The notes: generated from the letters alone by a model not told the origin. DNA of 64,000 bases from Tritrichomonas musculus (GCA_039105265.1 JAPFFF010000015.1:1860001-1924000), one strand, 5' to 3'. Shown: positions 21,001 to 31,200, counted from the stretch's first letter. Numbers and translations: made by a program.

Positions 21001-21585
21001 TTTAGCTTACTTGGGATTCAAGTACTCAGTATGTCAAAGAGAATTATGAACGAAGTTATGTGCTTAGCATTTGACTTAGGCTGTCATATCTATTATCAAG
21101 ATACAGATTCAATGCATATAGAAGTCGATGATTTACCTAAATTAATTGATGCATTCAAAAATAAGTATGGAAGAGATTTAATTGGCTCTAATTTAGGACA
21201 ATTCCATTCAGATTTTCCAACAATTAATAACCATGACGAAATGCCAAAAGCAATTGAATCATTCTTCTTAATGAAGAAGATGTACATTGATAAACTTCAA
21301 GATTCAACTGGAGAAATTGATTATATGGTACGCGGCAAAGGCCTTACTCAAAATAGCATTAAATATGCAACAAAGAAATTCAATAACAACCCATTAGCTT
21401 TATACAAATCAATATATGAAGGAAAGTCTCAGACCTTTGACTTAACTAAAGGTCAACCATGTTTTGAAATGAACAAAAACATGACAGTATCAACAAAAAC
21501 AAAATTCGAGAGAAAGATAAAGACACTTTATCAAGAGGGAATTATTGATGACTACTTTCAGCCCTCAAATTATTCCCACATATGA
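18052..21585 (+). CDS. Maverick/Polinton protein-primed DNA polymerase B
   Basis: 1177 residues in one frame that looks whole. The 3'-5' exonuclease motifs are seen as WYADFEAD (about residue 502), YFHNLAYD and YCKQDVN. The polymerase motifs are FDAVSLYPSAM (motif A, about 780), NSCYGK (motif B, about 924) and YYQDTDSMH (motif C, about 1015), with a later GKG motif. This is the replicative polymerase of Maverick/Polinton elements, which start DNA synthesis from a terminal protein. The N-terminal 450 residues have a charged region of unclear fold. Confidence 0.93.
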   Translation: MKAVSTEKLFELFKIVNPSATTLEKYQKIIIGDVRKALIDEIKDYLAETNYKGPFEYDPIFYYFMGIDAAMSKNKDLLKELPAHAKKLKEYHHFNPKTDADEFLQLTPAEENKQVMQSFKAWKEQESSQKEVVDEIIDHLLRHKTNWRIDFTKLTNVGRELIFEPLKNFFQEHILTLPIIGKYKIQFKVNGQWHTKPLDEESLNQLMKNLEERHLLFDLDTTPAEYFYEDGSSKLPDWSMFDEIRFNEYAKYDGNNDRGGSFFRYLIKPDAPKMIIEYLKRLQIFDTLIEGKEQRKELDDNCFVDALKQTGQYDEETLNKIRLRINRRYLSQGCIEHICNEFKIQIKLTYINENARDKKKTVTSSKNRKSKNYMGIANPKKNRKHQMNIFESHYFIEETTPFSTDYINHLSERTDDQFDKKFDGSWRKARHFISSSNLVRTLMQNGYFVPITFGEAMILKTTFYDDVKKDLDSINLDYDPEHSTQLIAPSNWKTKDKITNYWYADFEADVSGTIHKPYMVVLQNESGEINKCWKGEDCALKLLKYLEDEDVVYFHNLAYDIRMLAQYGINKSIIKGSKVMKADIKFERKTIHFRDSYPMISSKLSDFPAMFNLPKVRKEIFPYKYYTLERLKTNIGIISEAGKDEDKEWTEEDYILFNSNIDSIQFVDETTGRVKYCRLSETEFDMYKYCEFYCKQDVNILRLGFNAFREGFLKDFKIDPYKFISISALHNEVFNQNVYYNHNLYKVGGVVRHFMSHAIYGGRCMTAYNKKWHTTKPLSDFDAVSLYPSAMARLKTVKGIPKVIQPEELNMNFLSKVDAYVVEIRITKVNKHYAFPLIVQKTPEGLNLNNDIITENITMVVDNIALEDLINFQKIEFELIKGYYWNSGTDDTIQKVIRHIFNKRLEYKKQKNPLQQLYKLIMNSCYGKTIEKPVDKDWKYFDNEEDLNKYMFKNYYKIIEEVQLGDSEIHAVRVKKPIDKHFNFSLLGIQVLSMSKRIMNEVMCLAFDLGCHIYYQDTDSMHIEVDDLPKLIDAFKNKYGRDLIGSNLGQFHSDFPTINNHDEMPKAIESFFLMKKMYIDKLQDSTGEIDYMVRGKGLTQNSIKYATKKFNNNPLALYKSIYEGKSQTFDLTKGQPCFEMNKNMTVSTKTKFERKIKTLYQEGIIDDYFQPSNYSHI

Positions 21586-22012
21586 GCCAAACGATATCTT
21601 GGAAGCTTCTGTATATTTTTACCACTTTTTACTAAATACAATCCATTCTCAAATCCAATAATTTTATGCTCACCCGGTTGAATAATACTTCTTCGTTTCA
21701 GCATCTTATCTGTTTCATTGTAAACTTTAACATTCATACCTTCTTCAATTTTGAATCCAGGACTATTCTTTATGTTATAATTCTCTTGACATATTCTTCT
21801 AACTATATAGTTTTCTAATTCATGGTCATTCTGAACTTGTTGAGGAGATACAGGATATCCGGCATATTTACTTAGTGTTTGATGAGGGGCATGATTGTAT
21901 TGGAAAACCAAATCTTCCATAACATTTGGAGTAATCATACCGATTTTCATATTATATGCCATATCTCGTAAAGTACGAATTACTCTATCTATAATCCCTA
22001 ATGATGAATGAT
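21570..22012 (-). pseudogene. Maverick integrase, C-terminal remnant
   Basis: A minus-strand frame with FQYNHAPHQTL and a basic C-terminal tail, typical of the end of the retroviral-type integrase core plus its C-terminal domain in Mavericks. It is convergent with the polymerase and overlaps its end by 16 bases. Most of the gene is missing, so it is broken; the tandem duplication at 22013-22085 marks the edge. Confidence 0.75.
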
Positions 22013-22085
22013 AGTTTCAACTAAAACAATTCCATCGCATTTTTAGATTGAGTTTCAACTAAAACAATTCCATCGCATTTTTAGA
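22013..22085. repeat. 35-bp tandem duplication at the integrase edge
   Basis: Two copies of a 35-base unit beginning AGTTTCAACTAAAACAATTC (22013-22047 and 22051-22085) separated by TTG. They look identical by eye, so the duplication is recent compared with the decay of the gene. This is taken as the right limit of the Maverick fragment. Confidence 0.85.
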
Positions 22086-22842
22086 TAATAATAATGCTCT
22101 TTATTTTTCTCATACGAAATCAAAAAATTGGTATTTATCAAATGGAATTTTATCAAATAGAATAGGTTTAATAAATATTATCGATTAAAAATAAGAAAGG
22201 AAGTATTTGAAAAAAAAGCTTTTTTATAAGATTTTGCATTATTTTAAAAAATCACTTAGAATTTAGAATTTGAACTGGTAAAGCTTCTTAATTAATCAAT
22301 TTTGTACCAAATGAAATGAATTAAAATGTTTATCTTTGCAATTTTGGCAACATAATCAAATCTTCATGATTTTTGTATATTTGGTTTTTATTTGATTATA
22401 CGCACATTGGAAATGAGTTAAATTAGTATTTTTCATGTTATTTATTTCAATATAAACAAGCTTTTTAGAATATATTATGAATTTTAAAAAATCATAGACA
22501 TTTTAAAATATCTTTAAAAAAAATCCGTAAAATAAGCATTTTTATTTTTAATAACTTAACTTTTTTTGAAAAAATTCAATGTACATTGATATATTTTAAT
22601 TATTTATTTCGATTAAAAATTGAATGTTAACGTATATATAATTATTGAAATTTTATATATGAAAGTGTTTTTATTTATTTGAATTTTGGCGCCTTTTTTG
22701 CTTTTATTATTTACCCCTTTTGATTATTTTTAATTAATATTTTTTGAAAATATTCGAAAATTTCCAAAACTTCCGAAAATTGTTTTTTAATATGATTATA
22801 TCACGAAAAATTGAAATGAATTGGACCGTAATTTGCAGGACG
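22086..22842. other. AT-rich spacer, no gene
   Basis: No open frame of note. It contains TTTTGGCGCC at 22684-22693, which equals the M3 promoter motif of Trichomonas vaginalis, but no gene starts close downstream. Confidence 0.5.
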
Positions 22843-23240
22843 ATCGTTTTTTTCTACGCCACTTTTTGAATGTTTTTTCTATCCATGAGTAGCTACTCAT
22901 GGAAAGTAAAAAACCGCCATCTTAAGGCGAAATTTAACTTACTCTGTTAAGAAAATTAACCAAAAAAATCGTAAATTTAAATTTTCTCTTAAAATTATAA
23001 CTATTTGCTTTTTTTGATATAATTTTTTTTTATTTTTACATAATTTTTCAGGAATATACGCACCAGTGATCACCACAGGGCTGCGCGAAGCTGAATCAGG
23101 CTCCTTGAATTGCTGGATGAATCGGGAAGCCATTTGAACCAAATATTTATGCATTATTTAGCAAAAATTGAATAAAAAATGTATAAAAAAGTTTTCAAAA
23201 AGTTTAAAAGTTTTCAAAAAGTGGCGTAGAAAAATACGAT
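22843..23240. mobile_element. Short TIR element (MITE-like), 398 bp
   Basis: The terminal arms ATCGTTTTTTTCTACGCCAC... (22843-22870) and their reverse complement (23213-23240) match at 27 of 28 positions. The inside holds a 22-bp perfect palindrome (22882-22903) and a GC-richer stretch (23050-23135) with a 71-codon minus-strand frame of no recognised family. No transposase is seen, so it would be non-autonomous. No clear target-site duplication was found. Confidence 0.65.
22882..22903. repeat. 22-bp perfect palindrome
   Basis: Two 11-base arms (TCCATGAGTAG and its complement) with no loop, near the left end of the 398-bp element. Such subterminal palindromes may be transposase-binding sites. 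Confidence 0.85.
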
Positions 23241-23483
23241 TCCCCTAATTTGCATTTGGGTGAATAATTAGCTTTTTTTAAAAAAATCCAATAACTTTTT
23301 TTAAAATCATTTGCCTTATTTACAAAAAAATTATACTTATCATTTTTTTACTCCAATTTATGACAATGTTTAAAATAATTAAATAAAATACTAAAAATAA
23401 TGATATAATTATGAAATTATATTTAATTATTGAATATAATCTTCATCTTTTGGATCATCACCATCGTGATATAAATACAGCTT

Positions 23484-23995
23484 GATTGAGGTGTTTTCTG
23501 ACTTTTGATTGAGATGATTTTTAAATTTTTGTCGAAACGCTGTCTGACTTTTGATTAAGGTGTTTTCTGACTTTTGATTAAGATGTTTTCTGTCTTTTGA
23601 TTGAGATATTTTCTGACTTTTGATTGAGATGTTTTCTGACTTTTGATTGAGGTGTTGTTTGACTTTTTAATGAAATGTTTTTTGACTTTTTATCGAGATT
23701 ATTTTTTTCTTTTTATTGAGATGTTTTTGAATTTTTATCGAGATGTTTTTGAATTTTTATCGAGATTTTGTTTGACCTTTTATCGAGAGTTTTTACTTTT
23801 TATCGAGATTTTGCTTGACTTTTTATCGAGATGTTGTTTGACTTTTTATTGAGACACTGTCTGACTTTTATCTAGTTGCTGTTTGACTTTTTATCAAGAT
23901 GTTTTCGACTTTTTATCGAGATGATTTTTGACTTTTTATTGAAACACTGTTTGGCTTATTATTGAGACGCTGTTTAACTTTCTCCTTGGACGCAT
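23484..23995. repeat. Degenerate minisatellite, about 24-bp unit
   Basis: About twenty copies of a unit like GACTTTTGATTGAGATGTTT, drifting to GACTTTTTATCGAGATGTTT toward the right. Spacing varies between about 20 and 28 bases, so frames are not kept; I judge it non-coding. Confidence 0.85.
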
Positions 23996-24260
23996 TATTA
24001 TAAATGTGGGCATTTTCCCGGTTTGTGTTATGAATAAGCTTCAGTGCTTGAATTTATAATAAAAAAAATCGATAAATAAACTTCTCAATTTTTGAATTAA
24101 TTTTTTATGGTGATATGAATTATTGAATTATCGCAAACTCACTAGGATTGTGTACAATACGGGTATTATTGACAACATTGACATTATTATTAACAATAAT
24201 GTTTGTATTATTGATATATAAATTGTTTTGATGTTGTCTGGCATTTCTTTTATGAGTTTC

Positions 24261-24261
<1 letters not shown>

Positions 24262-24295
<34 letters not shown>
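24262..24295. repeat. Poly(T) tract, 34 bases
   Basis: An unbroken run of T that abuts the left end of the next TIR element, so this element may have inserted at the edge of a T tract. Confidence 0.95.
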
Positions 24296-24298
<3 letters not shown>

Positions 24299-24763
24299 GT
24301 CTAGAGTAAAACCCCCCTACCAAATCTCTATATAAAGGAGTTAGAATCATAATATTATATATACATTATCCCTTTCGTCCGTATGCCGTAATTGAAGATT
24401 TTTTTATGTAAAGTATTCAAAAAGTTGCACTTTTGCCGTGTGCCGTAGAAGTTTTGTATAATAAACTATTCAATGAACGACCAAATAGCCGTATTTTACA
24501 AAACCGCCTAAGGGCTATATATACATATAGATAAAATGTTCATTTGATAAAATAATTATTATTATTTAATAAATGTTTATTTTATATTTAGATATTAGTA
24601 TTTAAAAATGCAATCTATTCAATTTTTTTATCGAAAAATTGAGTAGAAAATGGTAGGTGGGTTTTCCACCAACGTACTTTTTGCCACCATTAAAGGTCAA
24701 AAATAGGTGAATAAAAATGGTAGGGGGGTTTTCCATTGGTAGGGGGGTTTCCAGTAGACTATA
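24295..24763. mobile_element. TIR element (MITE-like), about 470 bp
   Basis: The ends TATAGTCTA-(7-8 bases)-CCCCCCTACCA (24295-24322) are inverted at 24737-24763. Reading the outer TA as target-site duplication gives Tc1/mariner-like TA insertion. Subterminal copies of GGTAGGGGGGTTTTCC (24719-24734) and GGTGGGTTTTCCACC repeat the end motif. There is no transposase frame, so it is a non-autonomous or decayed DNA transposon. The superfamily is inferred from the TA only. Confidence 0.65.
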
Positions 24764-24875
24764 TCTTTAAAATTTTACTTTTATTTTATTTTCAAAAAGT
24801 TAAAATTTTTTTTATAGAATAAGTTATTTTACCTCCCTTTCAATTTAAGTCGGACTCACTTTTTACATAAACAAA

Positions 24876-24949
24876 AATCAAAAACGATAAGGCACCCAAA
24901 GGTGAAATTTAATTCAATTTTGACCAGAGGTGTCTTATCATTTTTGATT
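24876..24949. repeat. Short inverted repeat
   Basis: A 21-base arm (24876-24896, AATCAAAAACGATAAGGCAC...) matches the reverse complement of 24929-24949 at 19 of 21 positions with a loop of about 32 bases. It could be the core of a tiny foldback element. Confidence 0.65.
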
Positions 24950-24962
24950 CATGTGAACTATT

Positions 24963-25305
24963 TTCTTATTGGATGATATCAATAATTCTAAACTTTTTAA
25001 ATTAGAAGAATCATTTTTCAGTAAATTATTAAGAAGATATAGACATAATTATGTATCATTTTTCTTATTAATTCAAGGATGAAAAGGAATAAAGCAACAT
25101 ATAAAGAATGAAATAACTACTCTTTATTTATTTCCAGGTTTTAATAAATAACAGATAAGATTTATTTATGGACAATCTGCATCAAATTTAGATTGGGATG
25201 AATTTTTCGAAAAATATAATGAAGTTAATATAATAAAAAATGAAAATCCTGATGACCACCCAATATAAATAGTTCAATGTACAAATGGTGGAGATACCTT
25301 TATTA
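24963..25305 (+). pseudogene. Second Maverick ATPase fragment (C-terminal part)
   Basis: Broken coding pieces resembling the C-terminal half of the Maverick packaging ATPase (for example IRFIYGQSASNLDWDEFF). It is a fossil with a few breaks, 3 kb from the main Maverick and bounded on the left by small inverted-repeat elements. It may belong to the same original insertion, later split, or to another copy. Confidence 0.5.
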
Positions 25306-25706
25306 GGAAATAAGATGGTCAAAATTTTTTTGGGATCACAAAATGGGATTTCGTGAGAGTATAGGTTTTTCGATTAGGATAAATAGGATAGATTGAATTT
25401 TTCTGCGCTGCCAACTTTTCCTTCCCATTTTCTTCGCTGTCAACTTTTCCTATAAATAATTTTGGAAAGGGGAATCAAAATTTTTAAAAGAAGAATTTTC
25501 TATAGAAGTTTTTCAAGAATGGGATCAAAAATTGGATCATTAAAATAAAATAACAAAAACCTAGGACATTTAAATAGGGTCATTTATTATCCTAGGTTTG
25601 AAAAGTGAAACTCCTGATTTTTAAAAATGGGATCGTCACAAATATTTGGGATTAACCGCAATAAAAAAAAAAAAAAAAAAAAAAATAAAAATAAAAGATG
25701 AGAAAA
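25306..25706. other. Spacer, nothing firm
   Basis: Contains a direct repeat around GCTG(C/T)CAACTTTTCCT (about 25409 and 25438), an inverted CCTAGG...CCTAGG pair (about 25560-25600) and a run of 24 A. No gene is supported. Confidence 0.45.
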
Positions 25707-26075
25707 AAATTGTTTATTTAGAATGAGAATCTTTCATTAGATCTTCTTCCTCTTCGGAATTGGAAGATGTTGAATTTGATGTTGATGAGCTTGAATCAGT
25801 TTCTGATTCCTTTTCTGATGCAGATCCTGAGGATATAATTGGAGTTGGAACATGTACTCAAAATCATCAATCAAATCGAATTCTGATCCAAATTACTTTT
25901 TCTTATTAAGATATTCCAGTGTTGTTTCCAGAGTGCCAAACTCTTCGATCCGATGTTATGCCATAATTTTTTCGAATGTTTCCTTTTTGTAGCCCAAGAA
26001 TAGGTGCTCACCAGCCCAGTCAACGAAGAACTCTCTTGTGTACTCAGAGAGCTAGTCGGAATAGGATAGATGGTG
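25707..26075 (-). pseudogene. Broken frame with Ser/Glu-rich tail, family unknown
   Basis: Minus-strand coding-like pieces: an aromatic segment (EFFVDWAGEHLFLGYKKETF) and, downstream, an acidic Ser/Glu tail (SNSEEEEDLMKDSHSK) ending in TAA at the left edge. The composition is clearly coding, but the frames are broken. It lies beside Maverick remains and may be another part of such an element or a host gene; I cannot decide. Confidence 0.4.
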
Positions 26076-27668
26076 GTGCAGCAACATAATAAAAATAAAA
26101 ATTATAAATAAATTCACAATACCCGTTTAATTTCTCAGAAAAAATAAGTCAAGATTTTAGCAGACCAATTGTAAAATTTTACTTTAATGCTGACATTCTT
26201 TTGCATAAATATAAATCTCCCATTATGAAACTTCGTATTTTTTAAATGAAAAACCGATGAATCCATAAAAAGCGTAATTGTTTTTTAGTAATTGATTAGA
26301 AATGTCAATTGTTTAATAAAAATATTCTTAAGGAACAAAGATATATGTAAAAATATTGAAATAAAATTTGAATAGGACGATAGCGAATTACCTAACTATT
26401 AAATGTTTTTTTTACACTTTTCTATAGTCCTATTGCATTCATTTGTTCGTACCAAAAGAAAAGATCAGTTGGAGGTATTTAATTTATTTATTTGCTAGCC
26501 CATTAGTATAAAATGATTCTAAAATTAATTCAGCAATTGAATTCTGAACATTTTACAATCTTCCTATCTAAACCTTCGAAAGGTCACCCCAAAATATAAA
26601 CCCGACCACAAATTTTTTTTTTGGGTCACTACCCAAAAAAAAAATGAAGAGTTCGCGTTTGACCCTTTTATTTCTAGTGTATTTTTTGGATTATTTTTTA
26701 TAAAATCATGTTCTATAATTAATTTTTTATTGATTCATGCATTTTTTTAAAGTGAATTTTGATTTTAGAAAATAAAATTTTATGATATGACTTGTTATAT
26801 GAAATATTTCAAATTTTATTTAGAAAAGAATTTTTTATTTGAAAATCAAGTAATAGTTTGTCAAAACAGGATAATCTTTTAAAATCTGAAATAGTTATTA
26901 ATATATCTTAATATTGTATTCAAACATGAAATAAAAGAACCAAATGCCAAAATTTTTTAATTATATAAGTGATTAGTAACATTAATTAATAGTGAAATAA
27001 ACTAAAATGCATAGTATAAATGTTGAAAAAAAGATAAAAAATATAAAACAAGTAAATGAATAGTTACTATTATTTAAAATTTGTAGATTTCAAAGCTTAA
27101 TATAAAAAAATATTACATAACTTAAATTTATGTATTATTCCTCTTTTCATAAGTTATCTAAACAATAAATTAAATGACAATGAAAATCAGAAAAAAATAC
27201 GATACAAATAAAAATCAATTAACTTTCAAGAAAAAAGGTTTTCTGATATTAAAAATTGTAATTAAATAGAATGATAGAGAAAATAATTTCAAAAAACAAT
27301 TTTTGAGAAAATTATCAGATGCATTATTCTAATGAAATAAAAATTTTTATTAAAAAGGATTAAAAAGCTTGTAAATTTTCTAATAAACCTTTTTTTATAT
27401 AAATATTTATTCCACATTTTGAGATAAATGAATTTTAAAAATTTCGGGTCAAAAACCGCTTTGGGTAGGCGGTAATTTGCGACCCCTGGTTAAAATATAC
27501 CTAAAATTTTTGACCCGATTGAAAATGGGTAAATCGGGTACCCCTTACAAGGTCTATTCCTATCCAAAAAGTTAACCTCTAATTCCACTTTTTAAATGCT
27601 ATATAAAATGAAATTCAAAGATTTGAACCCTAAACTTTTTTAGTTAACTTTTTTAAATTTGAAATTAC
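26076..27668. other. Gene-poor spacer with weak inverted pair
   Basis: No gene. Patches rich in GGGTA/TACCC at 26583-26643 and 27443-27550 (both with TTTGGGTAG or its complement and ACCCGA) could be degenerate ends of a decayed insertion of about 1 kb, but the match is too loose to call. Confidence 0.35.
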
Positions 27669-27908
27669 ATGGATTCTATTTACATAATTGTCATTGCGAT
27701 TAGTGTGTTTGCTCTCTTTTCAATTTTGTTCTTATTGATTTTCTTTTGTAAAAAACGCCTTCAATCACCAAAACGTGAATACAATTTAAATTCAACAGGG
27801 ATAGGTTCTCCAATGCAAGCACTCATTCCACCACTTTTTTTTACCGAAGCTATTGATGATCCTCTTGCTCAAAGTGATCTATATGAAAACATAATTATTG
27901 ATAAATAA
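27669..27908 (+). CDS. Small single-pass membrane protein
   Basis: 79 residues: six residues outside, one strong hydrophobic helix (about 5-27, IIVIAISVFALFSILFLLIF), a basic stop (KKRLQSPKR) and a 45-residue tail with acidic motifs (EAIDDPLAQSDLYENIII). The YENI motif resembles a tyrosine sorting signal for clathrin adaptors. A TGA three codons upstream fixes the start. No family recognised; it could also be the preserved 3' end of a former surface-protein gene. Confidence 0.55.
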   Translation: MDSIYIIVIAISVFALFSILFLLIFFCKKRLQSPKREYNLNSTGIGSPMQALIPPLFFTEAIDDPLAQSDLYENIIIDK

Positions 27909-28200
27909 TTATGATATGTGATTATAGATTATTTTGAAAACAAATAATATTTTATAGTAATTAACCATCATTTTATGCGTTATTTTTTGAACACATTTTA
28001 TATCATGTAAATATATTAATCTTTTTTACTAATATTTTATTTTGCTAATTATTTTTAATAGTTCAATTGATTAATATTTTTTAAGAAAATATTTAAAGGA
28101 TCATACAAAAAATTGGTAAAAAGAAATCAAATAACAAATTAGCTCCAAAAAAAAATAATATTTAATATAATTATAAGAAAAAAAAAAAATAACCATATAA

Positions 28201-31200
28201 TTATTCAAGAAAAGCAAGATCATCATTTATTTCCGCGGGTCCAGTCATTCCAGGAATTTCTTCATTAATTTTCTGATTCTTTAGTTTTTCTTTATTTCTT
28301 TCTTCAACGAAAAAGTCAGGATCTTCACTAGAAACTTGCTTAACTTCCACAAGGAAGTCTCTGAGATGATCATTGAATTCTGTCTGTGAATTTACATGAG
28401 AAAAGAGATATTGAATAACAAGAGAGAAGAATTGCGGTTGCCTATTTTGGAATTTGTTATAGAGAAGCTCAGTTATCATTTCAGGATTCCTTTGTTCAAC
28501 CTGCATTGAGAAAAGTTTTCTCAAAAGTTTTGCCTGTTCAGCAAAGGCGAATTTGTGGATAGTATCTGTCATAACAACAAATATAGTATCGACAGCTGAC
28601 ATATAAAACGAAGCATAAAACTGGTTTTTGAAACTTTGCTCAGTGCTTTTTTCGGTGGCAGTGAACAAATCAAGTAATAATTGGATATTTTTCTTACAGA
28701 TATCAAAATTAGGATGCTGGCAGCCCCATTCAATGGTTTTTTCCATCATCGTAATTGCATCTGCAGGTAAAGATGCATAAGAGTTAAAAGCATATTTTAC
28801 AACAGAAGACATGAAATCAGTTAATGGAATTCTAAATTGCATAAAAGAGTCGAATTCACTACAAATCAAATCTACTGATGGCTTAAACAATTGCATCATT
28901 ATCTGATTCATGAAACCAGAGACCGTTTGATCGCCCACTTTTGATATAATAATTTCCATTAAAGTTAGAAGTTCAGGGATTCTACAATAAGGGTTTGAAT
29001 TAGCATATTCTTCAAGAATTTTCATTGTTATTGGTGGCAAAATTGTATTTTTGATAACTGGAATATTATTTGTAGTTGATGTAAATTTAATTAAAATTTG
29101 AATGATTGTTGATTTAATTTGCAAACAGATTCTAAAAACTTCAGCTTGCGACATAGCGTCACCTCCTTGGGCGATCATATTAGTGCATGTACCACAACAG
29201 GATCCATACATGGTAATCATCTGATCAATAATTGTTTGAAGTTGACCTTGATAGGCTAATCCGACATTACTAGCGACAAACATATTGCATCTTAAAATAA
29301 AAAGTATGTTAATAAGACAATTAGGGTCATTTGCTACAAATTGATTAATTTGGAATAACCACTTATTATTCATTTCTACCATCAAATCATGCGTAAGCTT
29401 TCCTTTCTGACCATCATCACGGCATCCAGCAATAATAATTGCTGTTGCTTTAATCATTTCAGCTCTAAGTTCATTTGATAGATGAGAAGTAATTCCATCA
29501 AAATCACGAATTAAAATTTCTATAAATGCAGGATCACCATTACTTTCAGGCAATAAAAATTTACTTCTACATTTTTCTGCAATTCTTGTGAATGAATCAA
29601 CGGCCATTTCTTTGACTCCTGGAAAATCATTTTGCATGAAATCAAAAAGCTTCTTTTCAATTTCTTTTAAGAATGACCAATTATCTGTTAAAAATCGAGG
29701 ATAGGAAGAACAAACAAACATAATTCCCGAGGCAATCGTTGCTTTATCTTCTTTTGTAGCATTTTCATTTGAATTGAGTTGAAGAAGTTCTTTGATGACC
29801 ATAATAACAAACTTTTTCTCATCTGGATATGATAAAGTTCCTGAAATTGCTCCAGCACTCCAACAAATTGAATTCAAAGTCGCTATTGAATATTGTTGAT
29901 GCAATTGCTCAATTCTCTCAGAAATAGCTGCAACCATATCTTTTCCATCGATATTTGATAAGAAAACCAAACATTCTCTCATTGTATTATAATGATCAAC
30001 TTGTGATGAGTTTTTGGTGACTTCTTTTTCAATTGTACCATCATCTTGTTCAACAATGAGAATTTCAACTGGTCGTTCCATTCGTTTGATCATAATCCTT
30101 CTGATCACTGGGAAGAAAGGATTATAAAAATCAAAAGCTACAACATTTTTTTCAAGATAATAACGACGGATTAGAGTTTTCCATAATTCACAACATGTCT
30201 TGAAGTTATCAAAATCTGTGATGTTCATAATTTCAATAATCCAGTTTAAAGCTGTACCAAGTGATTCAAATTGCTTTGATTGCTCAATAACGCTTCCGTA
30301 TGCTGATAAAATTGATGATAAAGTAAAAGTCAGAGATTTTATGGTTTCTGGGGATTCAAATGCTAAATCAACAATATTAGAATCAGAAATAGTCTGTCGA
30401 AGTGCAGTAACAATAAGATCAAAAATACCAGGAAATATTTGCGTGTAACGATCAGGAATGTTAGGTTTGGATGCAATTTCACCAATAATTGATAATACAT
30501 AAGATTGGTATTGTGGATTGATTAAAAAAGAGTTACAAAGAGCGCCCAAAAGTTCTGTTTCAAAAATAAAATGCGAATCAAGCCATTTAACAATATATCT
30601 GAATGCTTCTAATGATGAAATAATAACTTGAGAATCATTTGTACCAGATAAAACTTGTTCTACAAGTTGAAAGACATCTGGAGCAATTCCATTAAGAGCT
30701 GCAGAAACTTGCAAAATACGGGTTGATGTCATTTCTTGTGAACCAAAATCGACAACTTGATGAGAAAGCATAGCAATTACCTTCAAGTTATTTTGACATG
30801 TTCTTGGTTCTGTTGTTGCTGATGAAATCAAGTCATTAACAATACTTGGCCATTCTTGAGGCCATTCTTTGAGAATTAATTCAACAAGCACAGCATCAAT
30901 TTGATTGAGTACATAATTCACAACTCCTTCTTGTTGCGACCAATTAAAAACATGTTGGCAAACAAAATTCTTAATCGATTCCTTCTGCTCTTGATCCATA
31001 ATTGCCCATTTGATTTTAACTAAATTATGAAGAATCTGGAGGCCAAAAAATTTAGCAGCAATTGATGTAGTATTGTCAATTAATTTTGGGGCGTAAATCC
31101 AAGCGTCGTCTCTATTTTGAAATTCCATTAAAGATTTATTTGCCTGATCAAAATTTGGATTCGTACCATCACCACCCATAACAATATCACAAGTTTGCTC

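Larger units (their letters stand above)
15290..22085 (+). mobile_element. Broken Maverick/Polinton element
   Basis: A virus-like fossil of the Maverick/Polinton family, about 6.8 kb of a normally 15-20 kb element. Parts in order: a broken packaging ATPase (+), a short frame and a Gln-rich frame of unknown role (+), a protein-primed family B DNA polymerase that looks whole (+), and the C-terminal end of a retroviral-type integrase (-). Capsid and protease genes are not seen. I found no clear terminal inverted repeats, so the ends are approximate. The mix of an open polymerase and several breaks elsewhere suggests moderate age and loss of large parts. Confidence 0.8.

Noticed and set aside
22684-22693. 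TTTTGGCGCC, identical to the T. vaginalis M3 promoter motif
   Set aside because: No gene begins close downstream on either strand, so it is taken as chance.
22939-23154. A 71-codon minus-strand frame inside the 398-bp TIR element
   Set aside because: Half of it is Lys/Asn/Ile translation of AT-rich DNA and it has no recognised domain; only noted as part of the element.
23643-23852. A plus-strand Phe/Leu-rich frame over the minisatellite
   Set aside because: The repeat spacing is not a multiple of three throughout and the frame is a by-product of the T-rich unit.
26583-27550. Loose GGGTA/TACCC inverted patches as ends of an inserted element
   Set aside because: Arms do not align over more than about ten bases; kept only as a remark in the spacer entry.
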